Assembly: GCF_014645515.1 (NCBI RefSeq)
Contig: NZ_BMLW01000013.1
Coordinates: 1-64,000, forward strand
DNA: 64,000 bases
Direction of reading: 5' to 3'
Origin: Oceanobacillus neutriphilus
GTDB taxonomy: Bacteria > Bacillota > Bacilli > Bacillales > Amphibacillaceae
Both the position numbers and the translations under genes were made by a program. Shown piece by piece: positions 43,965 through 53,362 of the stretch; the stretch's first letter is position 1, and every line of letters starts with the position of its first letter. The notes under the pieces were generated by a model that was not told the DNA's origin, did not search any database, and saw only the letters and a list, made by a program, of their open reading frames with translations.

Positions 43965-46124
43965 TTATTGAACCATAGAAAGCGCAATTCTTCCTTTTTG
44001 AACATTTACGTCGTCCACCCAGACAGTGACGACATCGCCGACGGATGCGACATCCATCGGATGGTTGACAAACTGCTTGGACATTTTAGAGATATGCACA
44101 AGCCCGTCCTGTTTCACACCGACATCAACAAAGACACCAAAGTCAACAACATTGCGAACCGTTCCCTGAAGCTCCATACCAGGTTTTAAATCTTCCATAT
44201 TCATTACATTTTTCTTCAATAATGGCTGTGGAAAATCATCCCGCAAGTCGCGTTCCGGCTTGCTTAATGCTTCCAGAATATCCTCCAGAGTCGGCAAGCC
44301 GATCTCCAGTTCTTCTGCTGCAGCTTGTTTATCCATTTCTTTAATCTTTTGCTGTAGAGGCTCTGTCCCCAATGCCTGCTCATCTAAGCCAAATTTGTTT
44401 AGTAAAGCTTTCACATGTGGATAGCTTTCCGGGTGAATTGGCGTGCGGTCAAGCGGTGTATCTCCATCAACAATTCTCAGAAAACCAATCGCCTGTTCAT
44501 ATGTTTTCGCACCAAGCCGCGGAATCTTCTTCAACTGCTTCCGATTCGTGAACTTCCCTTCCTCTTCCCGCTGTTTGATTACATTATTCGCAACGGCTTT
44601 ACTTAATCCGGATACATATTGTAAAAGGGAAGAAGAGGCTGTATTAACATTTACACCAACCTGGTTAACAGCTGTCTCTACGACAAATGTTAATGAATTG
44701 GACAGTTCTTTTTGGCTGACGTCATGCTGATACTGCCCGACACCGATAGATTTGGGATCAATTTTCACGAGCTCAGCTAACGGATCCTGTACCCTTCTTG
44801 CAATAGAAACAGCACTTCTTTCTTCTACCTGCAGCTCAGGGAATTCTTCTCTTGCCAAAGCAGAAGCAGAGTACACACTTGCACCGGCTTCATTTACGAT
44901 AATATATGGCATATCTAACTTATTATTTGTTAAAACATCTGAGATAAATTGTTCCGTTTCTCTGGATGCTGTTCCATTGCCAATCGCAATCAGTTCGACA
45001 CCAAACTGATTAATTAAGCCCATAACGACCTTTTCTGCACCCTTGACATCTTTTCTTGGAGCAGTTGGATAGATAACATTTATTTGATGAACTTTTCCTG
45101 TTTCATCCACAACTGCAAGCTTACAGCCTGTCCGGAAAGCAGGATCTACTCCCAGAATAACCTTTCCTTTTAATGGAGGCTGCAGTAATAGATTTCTCAG
45201 GTTAACCGAGAAAACCTCAATTGCCTGTGCCTCTGCTTTTTCTGTTAATGCACTGCGGATCTCTCTTTCCACAGATGGCTCAATCAGCCTTTTATAGCTG
45301 TCTTCCACTGCTGCTGTTAATAATTCCTTGATATTTTGCGGGCAGGTTTTCTTTATTACCTTTTGTTCTAAATAGGAGATTATTTTATCCACAGGAGACT
45401 CCAGCTGAACTTTTAAAATGCCTTCTTTTTCACCGCGGTTAAGTGCAAGAATACGATGGGAAACCAAGGAGCGGACTGCTTCACTGTATTCATAATACAT
45501 CTCAAAAATTTGTTTTTCATCGTCTTCTTTATTTTTATCCTGTGACTTGATCATTCCTTGTTTCATCGTCGTATCACGAATAAATTCACGATAAACAGGT
45601 TCATCAGAAATCCATTCCGCGATGATATCATTAACTCCCTGAAGCACTTCTTCTACTGTATTTAACTCATGTTCTTCAGAGAAAAACTCTGCTGCCTTCT
45701 GTTTTAAATCAACAGGTTCCTTCTGTTCCCAAATGATTTGTGCCAGCGGCTCTAATCCTTTTTCTTTGGCAATAGTTGCTCTTGTCCGGCGTTTTTGCTT
45801 GTAAGGACGATATAAGTCTTCCACTTTTTGAAGCTGTGTTGCTTTCTCAATTTCATTCCTTAATTCATCTGTTAATTTACCCTGTTCTTCAATGATACGG
45901 AGAACTTCCTGTTTTCGCTCGGACAGGTGAAGCACATATGCCCATCTATCCTGTATTTCTTTGATTTTTACTTCATCCAGTCCACCTGTTGCTTCTTTTC
46001 TATACCTTGCAATAAATGGAACTGTGTTCCCCTCATCTAAGAGAGAGATTACTTTAGAAACAATTTTATCTTGTACTTTTGTATCTTTTGATACGATTGT
46101 AATTAATTTTTCATCTAAGTTCAC
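43965..46124 (-). CDS. tex: Tex family RNA-binding transcription accessory protein
   Basis: 719 residues. N-terminal helical region, a YqgF-like core beginning GVDPAFRTGCKLAVVDETG (about 322), helix-hairpin-helix segments (YVSGLSKAVANNVI, IPRLGAKTYEQAIGFLRI) and a C-terminal S1 domain (GMELQGTVRNVVDFGVFVDV, about 645-715). Binds RNA and aids transcription/RNA turnover. GTG start behind GGAGGAG. Adjacent to rsbX as in B. subtilis (ydcI). Confidence 0.93.
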   Translation of the reverse strand: MNLDEKLITIVSKDTKVQDKIVSKVISLLDEGNTVPFIARYRKEATGGLDEVKIKEIQDRWAYVLHLSERKQEVLRIIEEQGKLTDELRNEIEKATQLQKVEDLYRPYKQKRRTRATIAKEKGLEPLAQIIWEQKEPVDLKQKAAEFFSEEHELNTVEEVLQGVNDIIAEWISDEPVYREFIRDTTMKQGMIKSQDKNKEDDEKQIFEMYYEYSEAVRSLVSHRILALNRGEKEGILKVQLESPVDKIISYLEQKVIKKTCPQNIKELLTAAVEDSYKRLIEPSVEREIRSALTEKAEAQAIEVFSVNLRNLLLQPPLKGKVILGVDPAFRTGCKLAVVDETGKVHQINVIYPTAPRKDVKGAEKVVMGLINQFGVELIAIGNGTASRETEQFISDVLTNNKLDMPYIIVNEAGASVYSASALAREEFPELQVEERSAVSIARRVQDPLAELVKIDPKSIGVGQYQHDVSQKELSNSLTFVVETAVNQVGVNVNTASSSLLQYVSGLSKAVANNVIKQREEEGKFTNRKQLKKIPRLGAKTYEQAIGFLRIVDGDTPLDRTPIHPESYPHVKALLNKFGLDEQALGTEPLQQKIKEMDKQAAAEELEIGLPTLEDILEALSKPERDLRDDFPQPLLKKNVMNMEDLKPGMELQGTVRNVVDFGVFVDVGVKQDGLVHISKMSKQFVNHPMDVASVGDVVTVWVDDVNVQKGRIALSMVQ

Positions 46125-46194
46125 TATTGCTTCTCCTCCTTACTCTACTTTCTATTGTATCAAATTAAGCGAAGCAATGCTTTCTGACACATAA

Positions 46195-46266
46195 AAAAAG
46201 GTTGATTTGTAATTCAATAACAACTGAAACGGCGTTCGTGTTATTTTCATACAAATCAACCTTTTT
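46195..46266 (-). terminator. Terminator of the sigB operon
   Basis: AAAAAGGTTGATTTGTA and its complement form a 17-bp stem around a 38-base loop that holds AATAAC/GTTATT. The rsbX stop codon is inside the stem, and a T-run follows on the minus strand. Confidence 0.75.
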
Positions 46267-46861
46267 CTCCCTTGTATCTGATTGCCAGTAATGTTGTATC
46301 ATCCTGCCTGGTATTTTCACTATAATTTGCATAGGCTTCTGTAATCCTGTCAACATTATAATCTTTGAAAAAATACTGAGATAATTCTTTATCCATTACT
46401 CCATCAGAAAACACAATAAAATTTGTGTCTTTTTTTAATTTTTCCGTCATGACCTTGACGCCGCGATAACGGGAGCCCAGGTATCCGGAGCTTGGGATAT
46501 TTCTCTTTTTTTTAACTCCTTTTTCCAAAACAATGATTCCTATATTTCCAATGGAGGAAAAAGTAAAGGTTTGCTCAATGAAGTCTATTTTCAGAATACC
46601 CATAACAGCTCCACGCATACCAATCAGCCGCTTATTGCATAATTCAATGATTTCTTTCACTGTTTTGTACTTATGCTGTCTCACAATGTCTATGACAGCC
46701 TGTGAGGATTCCTTTGCAATTTCTCCGCTTCCAAGACCATCTGCGAGCACTCCTAAAAAGATCTCATCTTCTTCGACATAAAAGTAACTATCTCCACAAT
46801 AATGGTTACCTTTCTTAGCCTTTTGGTAAACGGAAACATCTACATATTTGCCAGAAATCAA
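46256..46861 (-). CDS. rsbX: RsbX, PP2C-type phosphatase of the stressosome
   Basis: 201 residues (199 in B. subtilis) from a TTG at 46861 that overlaps the sigB stop (TTGA), with GGAGG seven bases ahead. PP2C signatures: GNHYCGDSYF, VLADGLGSGEIAKESS, SSIGNIGI, VFSDGVMD and RQDDTTLLAIRY. It removes phosphate from RsbS and RsbR and so ends stress signalling. The frame runs on upstream into sigB but without support. Confidence 0.92.
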   Translation of the reverse strand: MISGKYVDVSVYQKAKKGNHYCGDSYFYVEEDEIFLGVLADGLGSGEIAKESSQAVIDIVRQHKYKTVKEIIELCNKRLIGMRGAVMGILKIDFIEQTFTFSSIGNIGIIVLEKGVKKKRNIPSSGYLGSRYRGVKVMTEKLKKDTNFIVFSDGVMDKELSQYFFKDYNVDRITEAYANYSENTRQDDTTLLAIRYKGEKG

Positions 46862-47649
46862 TCGAATACCTCCGTGCTTTCTGTCTGCATAGTTTCTCGT
46901 AATTTGCGGAGTGCTCTTCTTTGAAGCCGTGAAACGTGCATTTGTGAAATCCCCAGTTTTTCTCCTGTTTCCTTCTGACTCATATTTTTGAAATACGTAC
47001 ATTCTAAAATTAATTGCTCCCGCTCTGATAAAACAGGAAGTATTTTTTCAAGCATCATTTTCTGTTCAAGATTTTTAAAGCTGTTATCTTCATTTCCAAT
47101 TAAATCTAAGATAGCTACTGTACTGCCGTCTGAATCAGCTTCAATTTTATGGTCGACGGATAAAGCTTTGTAGCTTTTGCTCATTTCCATCGTTTCTAAA
47201 ACTTCTTCTTCTGGTACACCAATATGTTCTGCGATTTCTTTAATGGTAGGAGATTTTTGATTTTTTGTCGTCAGTTCATCAGCACTTTTTCGAATTTTTG
47301 GTCCCAATTCTTTAATACGACGAGGTACATGAACGCTCCATGTTTTATCTCGTATAAATCGTTTTATTTCACCAATTATTGTCGGGATCGCGAATGATTC
47401 AAACGACTTACCAAAAGATGGATCGTACCTCTTAATTGCTCCAAGTAATCCAATCATGCCCACTTGTACAAGGTCTTCATGAATGGCACTATTTTTGGAA
47501 TACTTCCGGGCAATAGATCCAACAAGATTCTGATAGGTTAAAACAATCTTTTCCTGTAATTCTTCGTTGGTCGGATCTTCCTGAAGAGTACTTATCCATT
47601 GGTAAACCTCATCTCCCCCTCTATTGAATGGTTGAGACTTGGTCGTCAT
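46858..47649 (-). CDS. sigB: RNA polymerase sigma-B factor
   Basis: 263 residues. Region 2 reads HEDLVQVGMIGLLGAIKRYDP and SFESFAIPTIIGEIKRFIRD, region 3 GPKIRKSADELT, region 4 LSEREQLILECTYFKNMSQK and EKLGISQMHVSRLQRRALRKLR. It directs the general stress regulon. It overlaps rsbW by 29 bases and rsbX by four, so it is tightly coupled to its anti-sigma factor. Transcribed from the sigma-B promoter ahead of rsbV as well as from upstream. Confidence 0.96.
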   Translation of the reverse strand: MTTKSQPFNRGGDEVYQWISTLQEDPTNEELQEKIVLTYQNLVGSIARKYSKNSAIHEDLVQVGMIGLLGAIKRYDPSFGKSFESFAIPTIIGEIKRFIRDKTWSVHVPRRIKELGPKIRKSADELTTKNQKSPTIKEIAEHIGVPEEEVLETMEMSKSYKALSVDHKIEADSDGSTVAILDLIGNEDNSFKNLEQKMMLEKILPVLSEREQLILECTYFKNMSQKETGEKLGISQMHVSRLQRRALRKLRETMQTESTEVFD

Positions 47650-48097
47650 CCATGTCCACCTCTTCTTCTCTATTGTATTTAGTCATAATGACCATTACAC
47701 CATATTTGTTGTTAATTTTTACTTCGTCCATTAGTGCTTCAATCAAGAATAAACCAAACCCTCCTTCCCGTATTTTCTCTACAGGTTCATCAGAACGATA
47801 TGGTCCAGTTTCACTTTTTACCTCTTCTAAATTAAAGCTTCCTCCACGATCGGCTACCATTATTTCAATCCGATCTTCGTATAAACCGAAACCTACAGTG
47901 ATTTCACCAGACTCATTCTCTCCATAGGCATGCTCTACAGCATTGGTAACAGCTTCAGATATAGCAACCTTCAAATCTTCAATGGCATCATAGGAAAAAC
48001 TCATCCGATTAGCAATGCCTGATAAGGTTAAGCGCATTACTCCAATATATTCCGCTTTGGCCGGCACCTTCATTTCGATATAATCAAATGCTTCCAT
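47621..48097 (-). CDS. rsbW: RsbW, anti-sigma-B factor and kinase
   Basis: 158 residues, GHKL ATPase fold: N box EDLKVAISEAVTNAVEHAYG, G1 MVADRGGSF, G2 REGGFGLFLIEALMDEV. It binds SigB or phosphorylates RsbV. The ATG at 48097 forms TGATG with the rsbV stop; a GTG one codon earlier is an alternative. GAGGTGG lies nine bases ahead. Confidence 0.95.
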   Translation of the reverse strand: MEAFDYIEMKVPAKAEYIGVMRLTLSGIANRMSFSYDAIEDLKVAISEAVTNAVEHAYGENESGEITVGFGLYEDRIEIMVADRGGSFNLEEVKSETGPYRSDEPVEKIREGGFGLFLIEALMDEVKINNKYGVMVIMTKYNREEEVDMDDDQVSTIQ

Positions 48098-48429
48098 CAC
48101 TCATTGCCACCTCGAATCACTGCTTTTATATCTATAATTTCACTAAGACCGGTAATTTCAAAAATACGGTAAACCCGTCCTTGAACATTTTTCAATGTAA
48201 AATGACTTCCACTTTCCTTAGAAGTTTTTAAAGCACTGACAAAGACACCTAAACCAGTACTGTCCATATATTGGACATCTTCTAAATCCACCTCAACTTG
48301 ATTGCCGCTTTCTCTTATTAAAGGCATTAATGATTCCTTAAGCTCAGGTGCTGTGTATGCATCAATTTCACCACTTACTTCTAATACTTTCAAATTACTA
48401 TCCTCATTGATTTTCACTGATAAATTCAT
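48097..48429 (-). CDS. rsbV: RsbV, anti-anti-sigma factor
   Basis: 110 residues, STAS domain. The phosphorylated Ser is in VQYMDSTGLGVF (about 56-58). The ATG at 48429 has AGAGGGGG five bases ahead; the frame upstream has no site and would exceed family length. Unphosphorylated RsbV displaces SigB from RsbW. First gene behind the sigma-B promoter. Confidence 0.95.
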   Translation of the reverse strand: MNLSVKINEDSNLKVLEVSGEIDAYTAPELKESLMPLIRESGNQVEVDLEDVQYMDSTGLGVFVSALKTSKESGSHFTLKNVQGRVYRIFEITGLSEIIDIKAVIRGGNE

Positions 48430-48603
48430 AATGACCCCCTCTGTCATCAAGATCCTGGATAGATGACTATACAATCTAAATTCATTTTAATCCTGTTTTT
48501 CATTTTATATACGGTAAATAAAAAGTTCTTTATCCAAACTTTTCTTTACTCTCTCTCAAGCTTTTAAATAATAATTTAATCACTTAGCAGGCTAATATAC
48601 TAT

Positions 48604-48628
48604 ATTCCCGGCTTTTATATCTTTAAAC
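48604..48628 (-). promoter_or_regulatory. Sigma-B-dependent promoter of rsbV-rsbW-sigB-rsbX
   Basis: On the minus strand GTTTAA and GGGAAT are 13 bases apart, a match to the sigma-B consensus. The -35 GTTTAA is formed by the last codon and stop of rsbU. The same location is known in B. subtilis, where it provides autoregulation. Confidence 0.85.
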
Positions 48629-49636
48629 CTCTTTACGGAGAACAATTAATGTAAAATCATCCCGCAGCTGAAAATCCTGCAGTTTTTCAAAGTATTGATA
48701 TACATTATCCACCAGCTCCTGAGCAGGCAAATCAACATATTCCCGGATAACTTCTAAAAGCTCCTCGGTTTCAATAAAACGGTCTCCATCCCGGCACTCT
48801 GAAACACCGTCTGTCAGAAAGATAATTAAATCATCTTTATCAATATTTATTTCATACTCCCTGTATTCGGCATCAGGCATCACACCGAGAACAATACCTT
48901 TTGTACGGATTTCTTCAAATTCTCCTGTTTTCGCACGATAAATATACCCCGGCTCATGACCCGCAGAGGATAATTTTAATTTACTTTCTTGTGGCAGGTA
49001 GTGTGCATAACACATCGTGATAAACATGCTAGAATCAATATTTCTCTCTACGACTCTATTCAAGTTTTCTAAAACCTTATTTGGTGACATCGTTGCTTCC
49101 GGATAGCTGTCAATTGCATACTTAATCATTGACATACATAATGCGGCCGGTATCCCTTTACCGATAACATCTGCAATGGCAATTCCGATTGTTCCATTAG
49201 TGCCTACTGTAAAATGATGATAATCTCCATTCATCTGATGAGCAGGCACACTAATGACTCCTATATCTACACCGTTTCTTTCCGGTTTTTGAGTTCCTAA
49301 TAATGTCTTTTGCATATTGGCAGCAACCGAGATCTCAGCCGTCAGCACATTTTTTTCCTGTCTTAAGTAATCTACTTCCTGCAGTGCCAGTCCATAGAAA
49401 ACAGTAGCTTCTAATAAAAACTCCATGGAGATTTTATATTCATTCATTAACTGAGGATAAATGTTCTCCATTGCCTGGATATGCAAATTAATTAATTCTT
49501 CGGGTAAAATGTTCTTTTTGATAAAAGCTTTACTAATTAATTCCAGGTCGTATAAAGCTTTCTCATCTTGAGTATTTATATATTTTCTTAATAGCTCCTG
49601 ATATTTAATTGTATTTTTTTCAATGGTCTCTTTCAC
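48623..49636 (-). CDS. rsbU: RsbU, PP2C phosphatase acting on RsbV
   Basis: 337 residues: an N-terminal four-helix domain (about 1-110) that binds RsbT and a C-terminal PPM/SpoIIE domain (VAANMQKTLL, VIGKGIPAALCMSMIKYA, SSAGHEPGYIYR, FLTDGVSECRDGD, LRDDFTLIVL). GTG start behind GGGGGAG. Here it is 397 bases from rsbT, whereas they are adjacent in B. subtilis. Confidence 0.95.
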   Translation of the reverse strand: MKETIEKNTIKYQELLRKYINTQDEKALYDLELISKAFIKKNILPEELINLHIQAMENIYPQLMNEYKISMEFLLEATVFYGLALQEVDYLRQEKNVLTAEISVAANMQKTLLGTQKPERNGVDIGVISVPAHQMNGDYHHFTVGTNGTIGIAIADVIGKGIPAALCMSMIKYAIDSYPEATMSPNKVLENLNRVVERNIDSSMFITMCYAHYLPQESKLKLSSAGHEPGYIYRAKTGEFEEIRTKGIVLGVMPDAEYREYEINIDKDDLIIFLTDGVSECRDGDRFIETEELLEVIREYVDLPAQELVDNVYQYFEKLQDFQLRDDFTLIVLRKEV

Positions 49637-50033
49637 TATAGTTACTCCCCCTATATTCCAATGAACCCTGGAATCTTCTTTTCTATTTTAAGGCTTTCCC
49701 AGAGATTGGCGGCAATTTGTACACCGCTCTTACGTATACAATGCTTTATTCAGGTTTTGTAACTCTTCCGTTACACCCGGCAGCTGCCTGTTTATCTTAT
49801 AGCCTTATCTAAAATAAGCACGATAAAAAAGTATCGGGCAACTAAAATCTCCAGATTCATAGAGCAGAGATTACCTGACACTTGAAGACTGGCAGTCTGG
49901 TAATTCAGAGTGTCAGGTCCTATAAAACGCAGCCAATATAAATATGATTTCACTATTATTTATTTTAAAGCGGGTGATTTCAGAAGGTTCTCTGTGATAA
50001 AACAAGGAAAGTTACTAAAATTAAAGGATTATA
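49637..50033. other. 397-bp spacer between rsbT and rsbU
   Basis: No open frame. It contains ACCTGACACT and AGTGTCAGGT (49873-49882 and 49909-49918), a perfect 10-bp stem enclosing a second stem AGACT-GGC-AGTCT (49886-49898). No U-tract follows on the minus strand, so it is not a standard terminator. It may be an RNA processing or regulatory element. Confidence 0.6.
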
Positions 50034-50435
50034 TCATCTGATCCATTTAATCGCTTTAATCTTAGTTCCTTCCCCAACAGCAGATTCTATATCAAAATCA
50101 TCCATCAAACGTTTCACTCCAGGCAGCCCGGCACCCAGACCCCCGGAGGTAGTATAGCCATCTTGCATAACGCTGCTTATATCCTTAATTCCCGGACCAG
50201 TATCAACAGCCGTCATTAATATTCCTTTTTGACTGTTTGTATAGATATACTCAAAACAAACCTGTCCATTTTTAGCATATAAATATATATTACGAGCTAA
50301 TTCAGATACTGCAGTAGCAATCCTTGCCTGATCAACGGTTCCAAACCCAATTTCTTTTGCCATTTCCCGGCCAAGCTGTCTTGCTCCTACGATATCCCAC
50401 TCTTTGTGAATGTTGACACAGGATCTTGGGTTCAT
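50034..50435 (-). CDS. rsbT: RsbT, stressosome kinase and RsbU activator
   Basis: 133 residues, GHKL fold: ATAVSELARNIYLYA (N box), VDTGPGIKD (G1), GLGAGLPGVKRLMDDF (G2). It phosphorylates RsbS and RsbR and then leaves to activate RsbU. GGGAGG ahead of ATG; three bases after rsbS. Confidence 0.95.
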   Translation of the reverse strand: MNPRSCVNIHKEWDIVGARQLGREMAKEIGFGTVDQARIATAVSELARNIYLYAKNGQVCFEYIYTNSQKGILMTAVDTGPGIKDISSVMQDGYTTSGGLGAGLPGVKRLMDDFDIESAVGEGTKIKAIKWIR

Positions 50436-50438
50436 ATA

Positions 50439-50795
50439 TTAACCTCCCAATTCCTGGTGCAGCTTCACTAATCCTTGTTCCAAATCTAATGCAGTAGGGA
50501 CATTTTGCAGGTGTATTCCTAAATCAATTAATGTCATTGCAACAGCAGGCTGAATTCCAGTTAATACGACACGGGCCCCCATTAAATCCGACATGGATAC
50601 AACATCACCAAGCACTTTTGCAATGAAGGAATCAATAATATCTACAGATGTCAAATCAATCACAACACCTATGGCACCTGTTTTATGAATTTTTGCTAAT
50701 AAATCTTCCTGAAATTTAATAGCCGTCTGGTCATCAATCTCAGTCTGAATAGAAATCAGCAAATAATTATGTAGTTTTAAAATAGGTATCCGCAT
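50439..50795 (-). CDS. rsbS: RsbS, stressosome scaffold
   Basis: 118 residues, single STAS domain. The Ser phosphorylated by RsbT is in [14 protein letters not shown] (about 59). It forms the stressosome core with RsbR. AAGGGGGAG ahead of ATG. Confidence 0.95.
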   Translation of the reverse strand: MRIPILKLHNYLLISIQTEIDDQTAIKFQEDLLAKIHKTGAIGVVIDLTSVDIIDSFIAKVLGDVVSMSDLMGARVVLTGIQPAVAMTLIDLGIHLQNVPTALDLEQGLVKLHQELGG

Positions 50796-50799
50796 TTTT

Positions 50800-51669
50800 C
50801 TACTCCCCCTTAAGTGAATGCATTATATCTTCAATCCCTTGATTTTTAGCATGTAAATCAACTACTTCTCTCTCCGTAATTTCCAGCGCTTTTGTAAAGC
50901 CCTTCTTCAGCGTGCTTCTTGTTAGAAATTTACTTAAATCGATGCCAATGTTTACAATAGTTTGGGCAATTTCCGGACGAATTCCTACAAGGATACACGT
51001 TGATCCGATCAGTCTGACCGCTTCTGCAGCCTGGATAATATGATGTGCGACCATCGTATCCACCACTGGAACCCCTGTGATATCAATTAATACAACTTCG
51101 GAGTTATGCTTAATTGTTCCCTCCAGTAAATTTTCCATAATCAATTTAGCTCTATCTGTGTCAATAGTGCCAATCAACGGCATTACGGTTATTCTTTCCA
51201 TAACTGGAATTAACGGTGCTGATAGTTCCTGCAAAGCTACCCGCTGCAGAGAGAGTATATTTTCCCAGCTTCCTGAATACTCATTAACAAGCTGACGGAT
51301 TAACGGTTCTATCCACTCATCCACACTTGTTAAGACAATTGAAAAATGATTAGAATCAACCTGATCTGCCTGCGCAAGTAAAAAATCAATAGTTACACGA
51401 CGAAAAATCTGCAGCCCATCTGTAATGTAACTGAGAGGCCAGCCAAGGTTAATAATTTTCTCTGAGAACTCCTCTACTACCTTTGAAGATCCCTGATTTT
51501 GAATACTTGTAAAAATAACATTCACAAATTCTCGGTTGGTGTTTTCATAAAGCTCATCAGATATGCTTGCTGTATAATTACCAGCCTTTATCCTGCCAAC
51601 CTCATCCATCCAATTATCAACAATAGAATCGCTATTATTGATAATTAATTCTTTCAGATTTTCATCCAT
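50800..51669 (-). CDS. rsbR: RsbR, stressosome sensor subunit
   Basis: 289 residues: a non-heme globin-like N-terminal domain (1-140) and a C-terminal STAS domain with the phosphorylation sites in [21 protein letters not shown] and [11 protein letters not shown]. In the second, Thr is kept. It senses stress and holds RsbT. GGAGGG before ATG. First gene of the module. Confidence 0.94.
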   Translation of the reverse strand: MDENLKELIINNSDSIVDNWMDEVGRIKAGNYTASISDELYENTNREFVNVIFTSIQNQGSSKVVEEFSEKIINLGWPLSYITDGLQIFRRVTIDFLLAQADQVDSNHFSIVLTSVDEWIEPLIRQLVNEYSGSWENILSLQRVALQELSAPLIPVMERITVMPLIGTIDTDRAKLIMENLLEGTIKHNSEVVLIDITGVPVVDTMVAHHIIQAAEAVRLIGSTCILVGIRPEIAQTIVNIGIDLSKFLTRSTLKKGFTKALEITEREVVDLHAKNQGIEDIMHSLKGE

Positions 51670-51896
51670 AACTCGTTCCCTCCATATTTTCTTTTTCCCA
51701 GTTTTTTATACTACTGCTATTGTTGCATTTACTACAAAATATACTGATAGTTTTAGAAGGTTTTACGCTAAACATCTCCATTGTAACACACTTAGAGGAT
51801 ATCTAGCATTGATGTACCTGCTATAGACATTTCTATCAAAAAAGCTGGTAAATCTATATATATCAGCATTAAGAATATAAGACTTTCCTTATCGTT

Positions 51897-51924
51897 TTTA
51901 TAGCATATTTTAAGCGTACTGCAA
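51897..51924 (-). promoter_or_regulatory. Probable sigma-A promoter of rsbR
   Basis: On the minus strand TTGCAG and TATAAA are 16 bases apart, about 230 bases ahead of rsbR. The leader between (51670-51896) shows no obvious structure. Confidence 0.4.
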
Positions 51925-51956
51925 AGGTGTAATGCTCTGTTTTTTATACTATTTTA

Positions 51957-52658
51957 TTAAGACTCCAAGAAAAAATCCAGCAATTCTTTGGCGCTGTAGA
52001 CAATTTTATCTGGTTTTGCAGCAGCTTCCGGCATTTGTCTGTTGCGATGATTCATCCAGACAGCCTGCCAACCCGCCTGCTTTGCACCGACAATATCATT
52101 TGCAAAGGAGTCTCCAACGTAAACAGTTTTTGCTTTCGTTAAATCAAGCTTATCTTCAATAAAATGAAATGCTTCTACGGAAGGTTTGGCATGTCCAATC
52201 GACCCTGAAATGAATAAATAATTCTCAGGTATCCACCTGTTCAGCTTTAATTGTTTTATTTTCATGGCCTGGTGATCTTCTGCACCATTTGTTAAAACAG
52301 CCAGCTGCTTTTTACCTGCTGCAAGATAATCCAATAATTGGACAGCTTCTTCAAATAATTCAATTTTCCCCTGCTCCTGGACGTAGGTATTCTGAAATTC
52401 TATAGCCTGATCCGCCGATATCTCTATGCCCACATCCGCACAGGCGTCTTTTATACGGCGGATGTGCATTTCCTCCATCGTTATTTTTCCTGCTACCTGA
52501 TCATCAAATAATTCATCACTATACTTACGGCTAAGTATATATAGGTGAACCAGCTCGCTATCCTTCATAGATACATTCAGCATTTTTTTACATGTAGTTC
52601 TAAATGTTGCTGACTGGTCATATAAAGTATCATCCATATCAAAAATAATCGTATCCAC
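51957..52658 (-). CDS. HAD family hydrolase (YfnB/YjjG-like)
   Basis: 233 residues. Motif I FDMDDTLYD (residues 5-13), motif II VLTNGAED (about 118), motif III/IV GHAKPSVEAF and VYVGDSFANDIVGAKQAG. Such enzymes hydrolyse phosphates from small metabolites, often pyrimidine 5'-nucleotides. GTG start behind AAGGAGG. It lies between ndoA and rsbR, where B. subtilis has no gene. Confidence 0.85.
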   Translation of the reverse strand: MDTIIFDMDDTLYDQSATFRTTCKKMLNVSMKDSELVHLYILSRKYSDELFDDQVAGKITMEEMHIRRIKDACADVGIEISADQAIEFQNTYVQEQGKIELFEEAVQLLDYLAAGKKQLAVLTNGAEDHQAMKIKQLKLNRWIPENYLFISGSIGHAKPSVEAFHFIEDKLDLTKAKTVYVGDSFANDIVGAKQAGWQAVWMNHRNRQMPEAAAKPDKIVYSAKELLDFFLES

Positions 52659-52733
52659 AATTATCGACCTCCTTCTTCATTTTACTATATTTTTCAAAGA
52701 AGGAGAAATACTTACTAATATTGGAAAAGGGAG

Positions 52734-52888
52734 GTGCAGTTAAGCTCGCGACTTCCCATCTTGGGCACCGAACTGACATAAGTCCTGTATGCCTCCGCAG
52801 GAAAAAAGCACTTTTTTCGAGAAGATGAGCTTGAGTGCACGGAAAGCGGAGTATATTTCCGGGCCTAAGATTACTCACCCCATGAAAA
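52734..52888. repeat. Non-coding repeat element with dispersed core, copy 2
   Basis: GTGCAGTTAAGCTC (52734-52747) and GAGCTTGAGTGCAC (52827-52840) are imperfect inverted repeats; a further 27 bases on is the 20-base core GATTACTCACCCCATGAAAA (52869-52888), identical to 41810-41829. GC content is above the flanks and no gene is present. Confidence 0.6.
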
Positions 52889-52938
52889 CTGTTGAAGCAG
52901 ACATCTTTTTAGAATTTTTATATACTTTCCTCTTCTAA

Positions 52939-52973
52939 AAAAAGACGGTTCTCTGCGAAAGAACCGTCTTTTT
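52939..52973 (-). terminator. Terminator of ndoAI-ndoA
   Basis: AAAAAGACGGTTCT and its complement form a 14-bp stem with a seven-base loop and a T-run on the minus strand. Confidence 0.85.
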
Positions 52974-52994
52974 AATCTATTTATCATGAAATTA

Positions 52995-53357
52995 TTAATT
53001 ATTACTGTACACATCTCTTAAGCCAAGGCTTATTTCTAAGGATTGATTGATTTTTTCCATCATTTCTTTGTCCAGCTTTGTAATTTTATCAGTTAATCGC
53101 TGCTTATCTAATGTTCGAATCTGTTCTAACAGAATGACTGAATTCCGGTCAAACCCATAACGTTTTGCATCGATTTCAACATGCGTCGGTAATTTAGCCT
53201 TCTGAATTTGAGCTGTAATAGCAGCTACAATAACAGTCGGACTAAATCGGTTACCGATATCATTTTGGAGAATAAGAACTGGTCTTACACCACCCTGTTC
53301 CGAGCCAACCACAGGGGATAAGTCAGCAAAATAAACCTCGCCTCTTTGAACGATCAC
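52995..53357 (-). CDS. ndoA: Endoribonuclease toxin MazF/EndoA
   Basis: 120 residues (116 in B. subtilis). [25 protein letters not shown] is the PemK/MazF signature with the catalytic Arg, and the Thr in [17 protein letters not shown] follows. It cuts single-stranded mRNA (UACAU-type sites in the family) unless held by its antitoxin. GTG start with a modest GGTG site; six bases after ndoAI. Confidence 0.94.
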   Translation of the reverse strand: MIVQRGEVYFADLSPVVGSEQGGVRPVLILQNDIGNRFSPTVIVAAITAQIQKAKLPTHVEIDAKRYGFDRNSVILLEQIRTLDKQRLTDKITKLDKEMMEKINQSLEISLGLRDVYSNN

Positions 53358-53362
53358 AAGTG

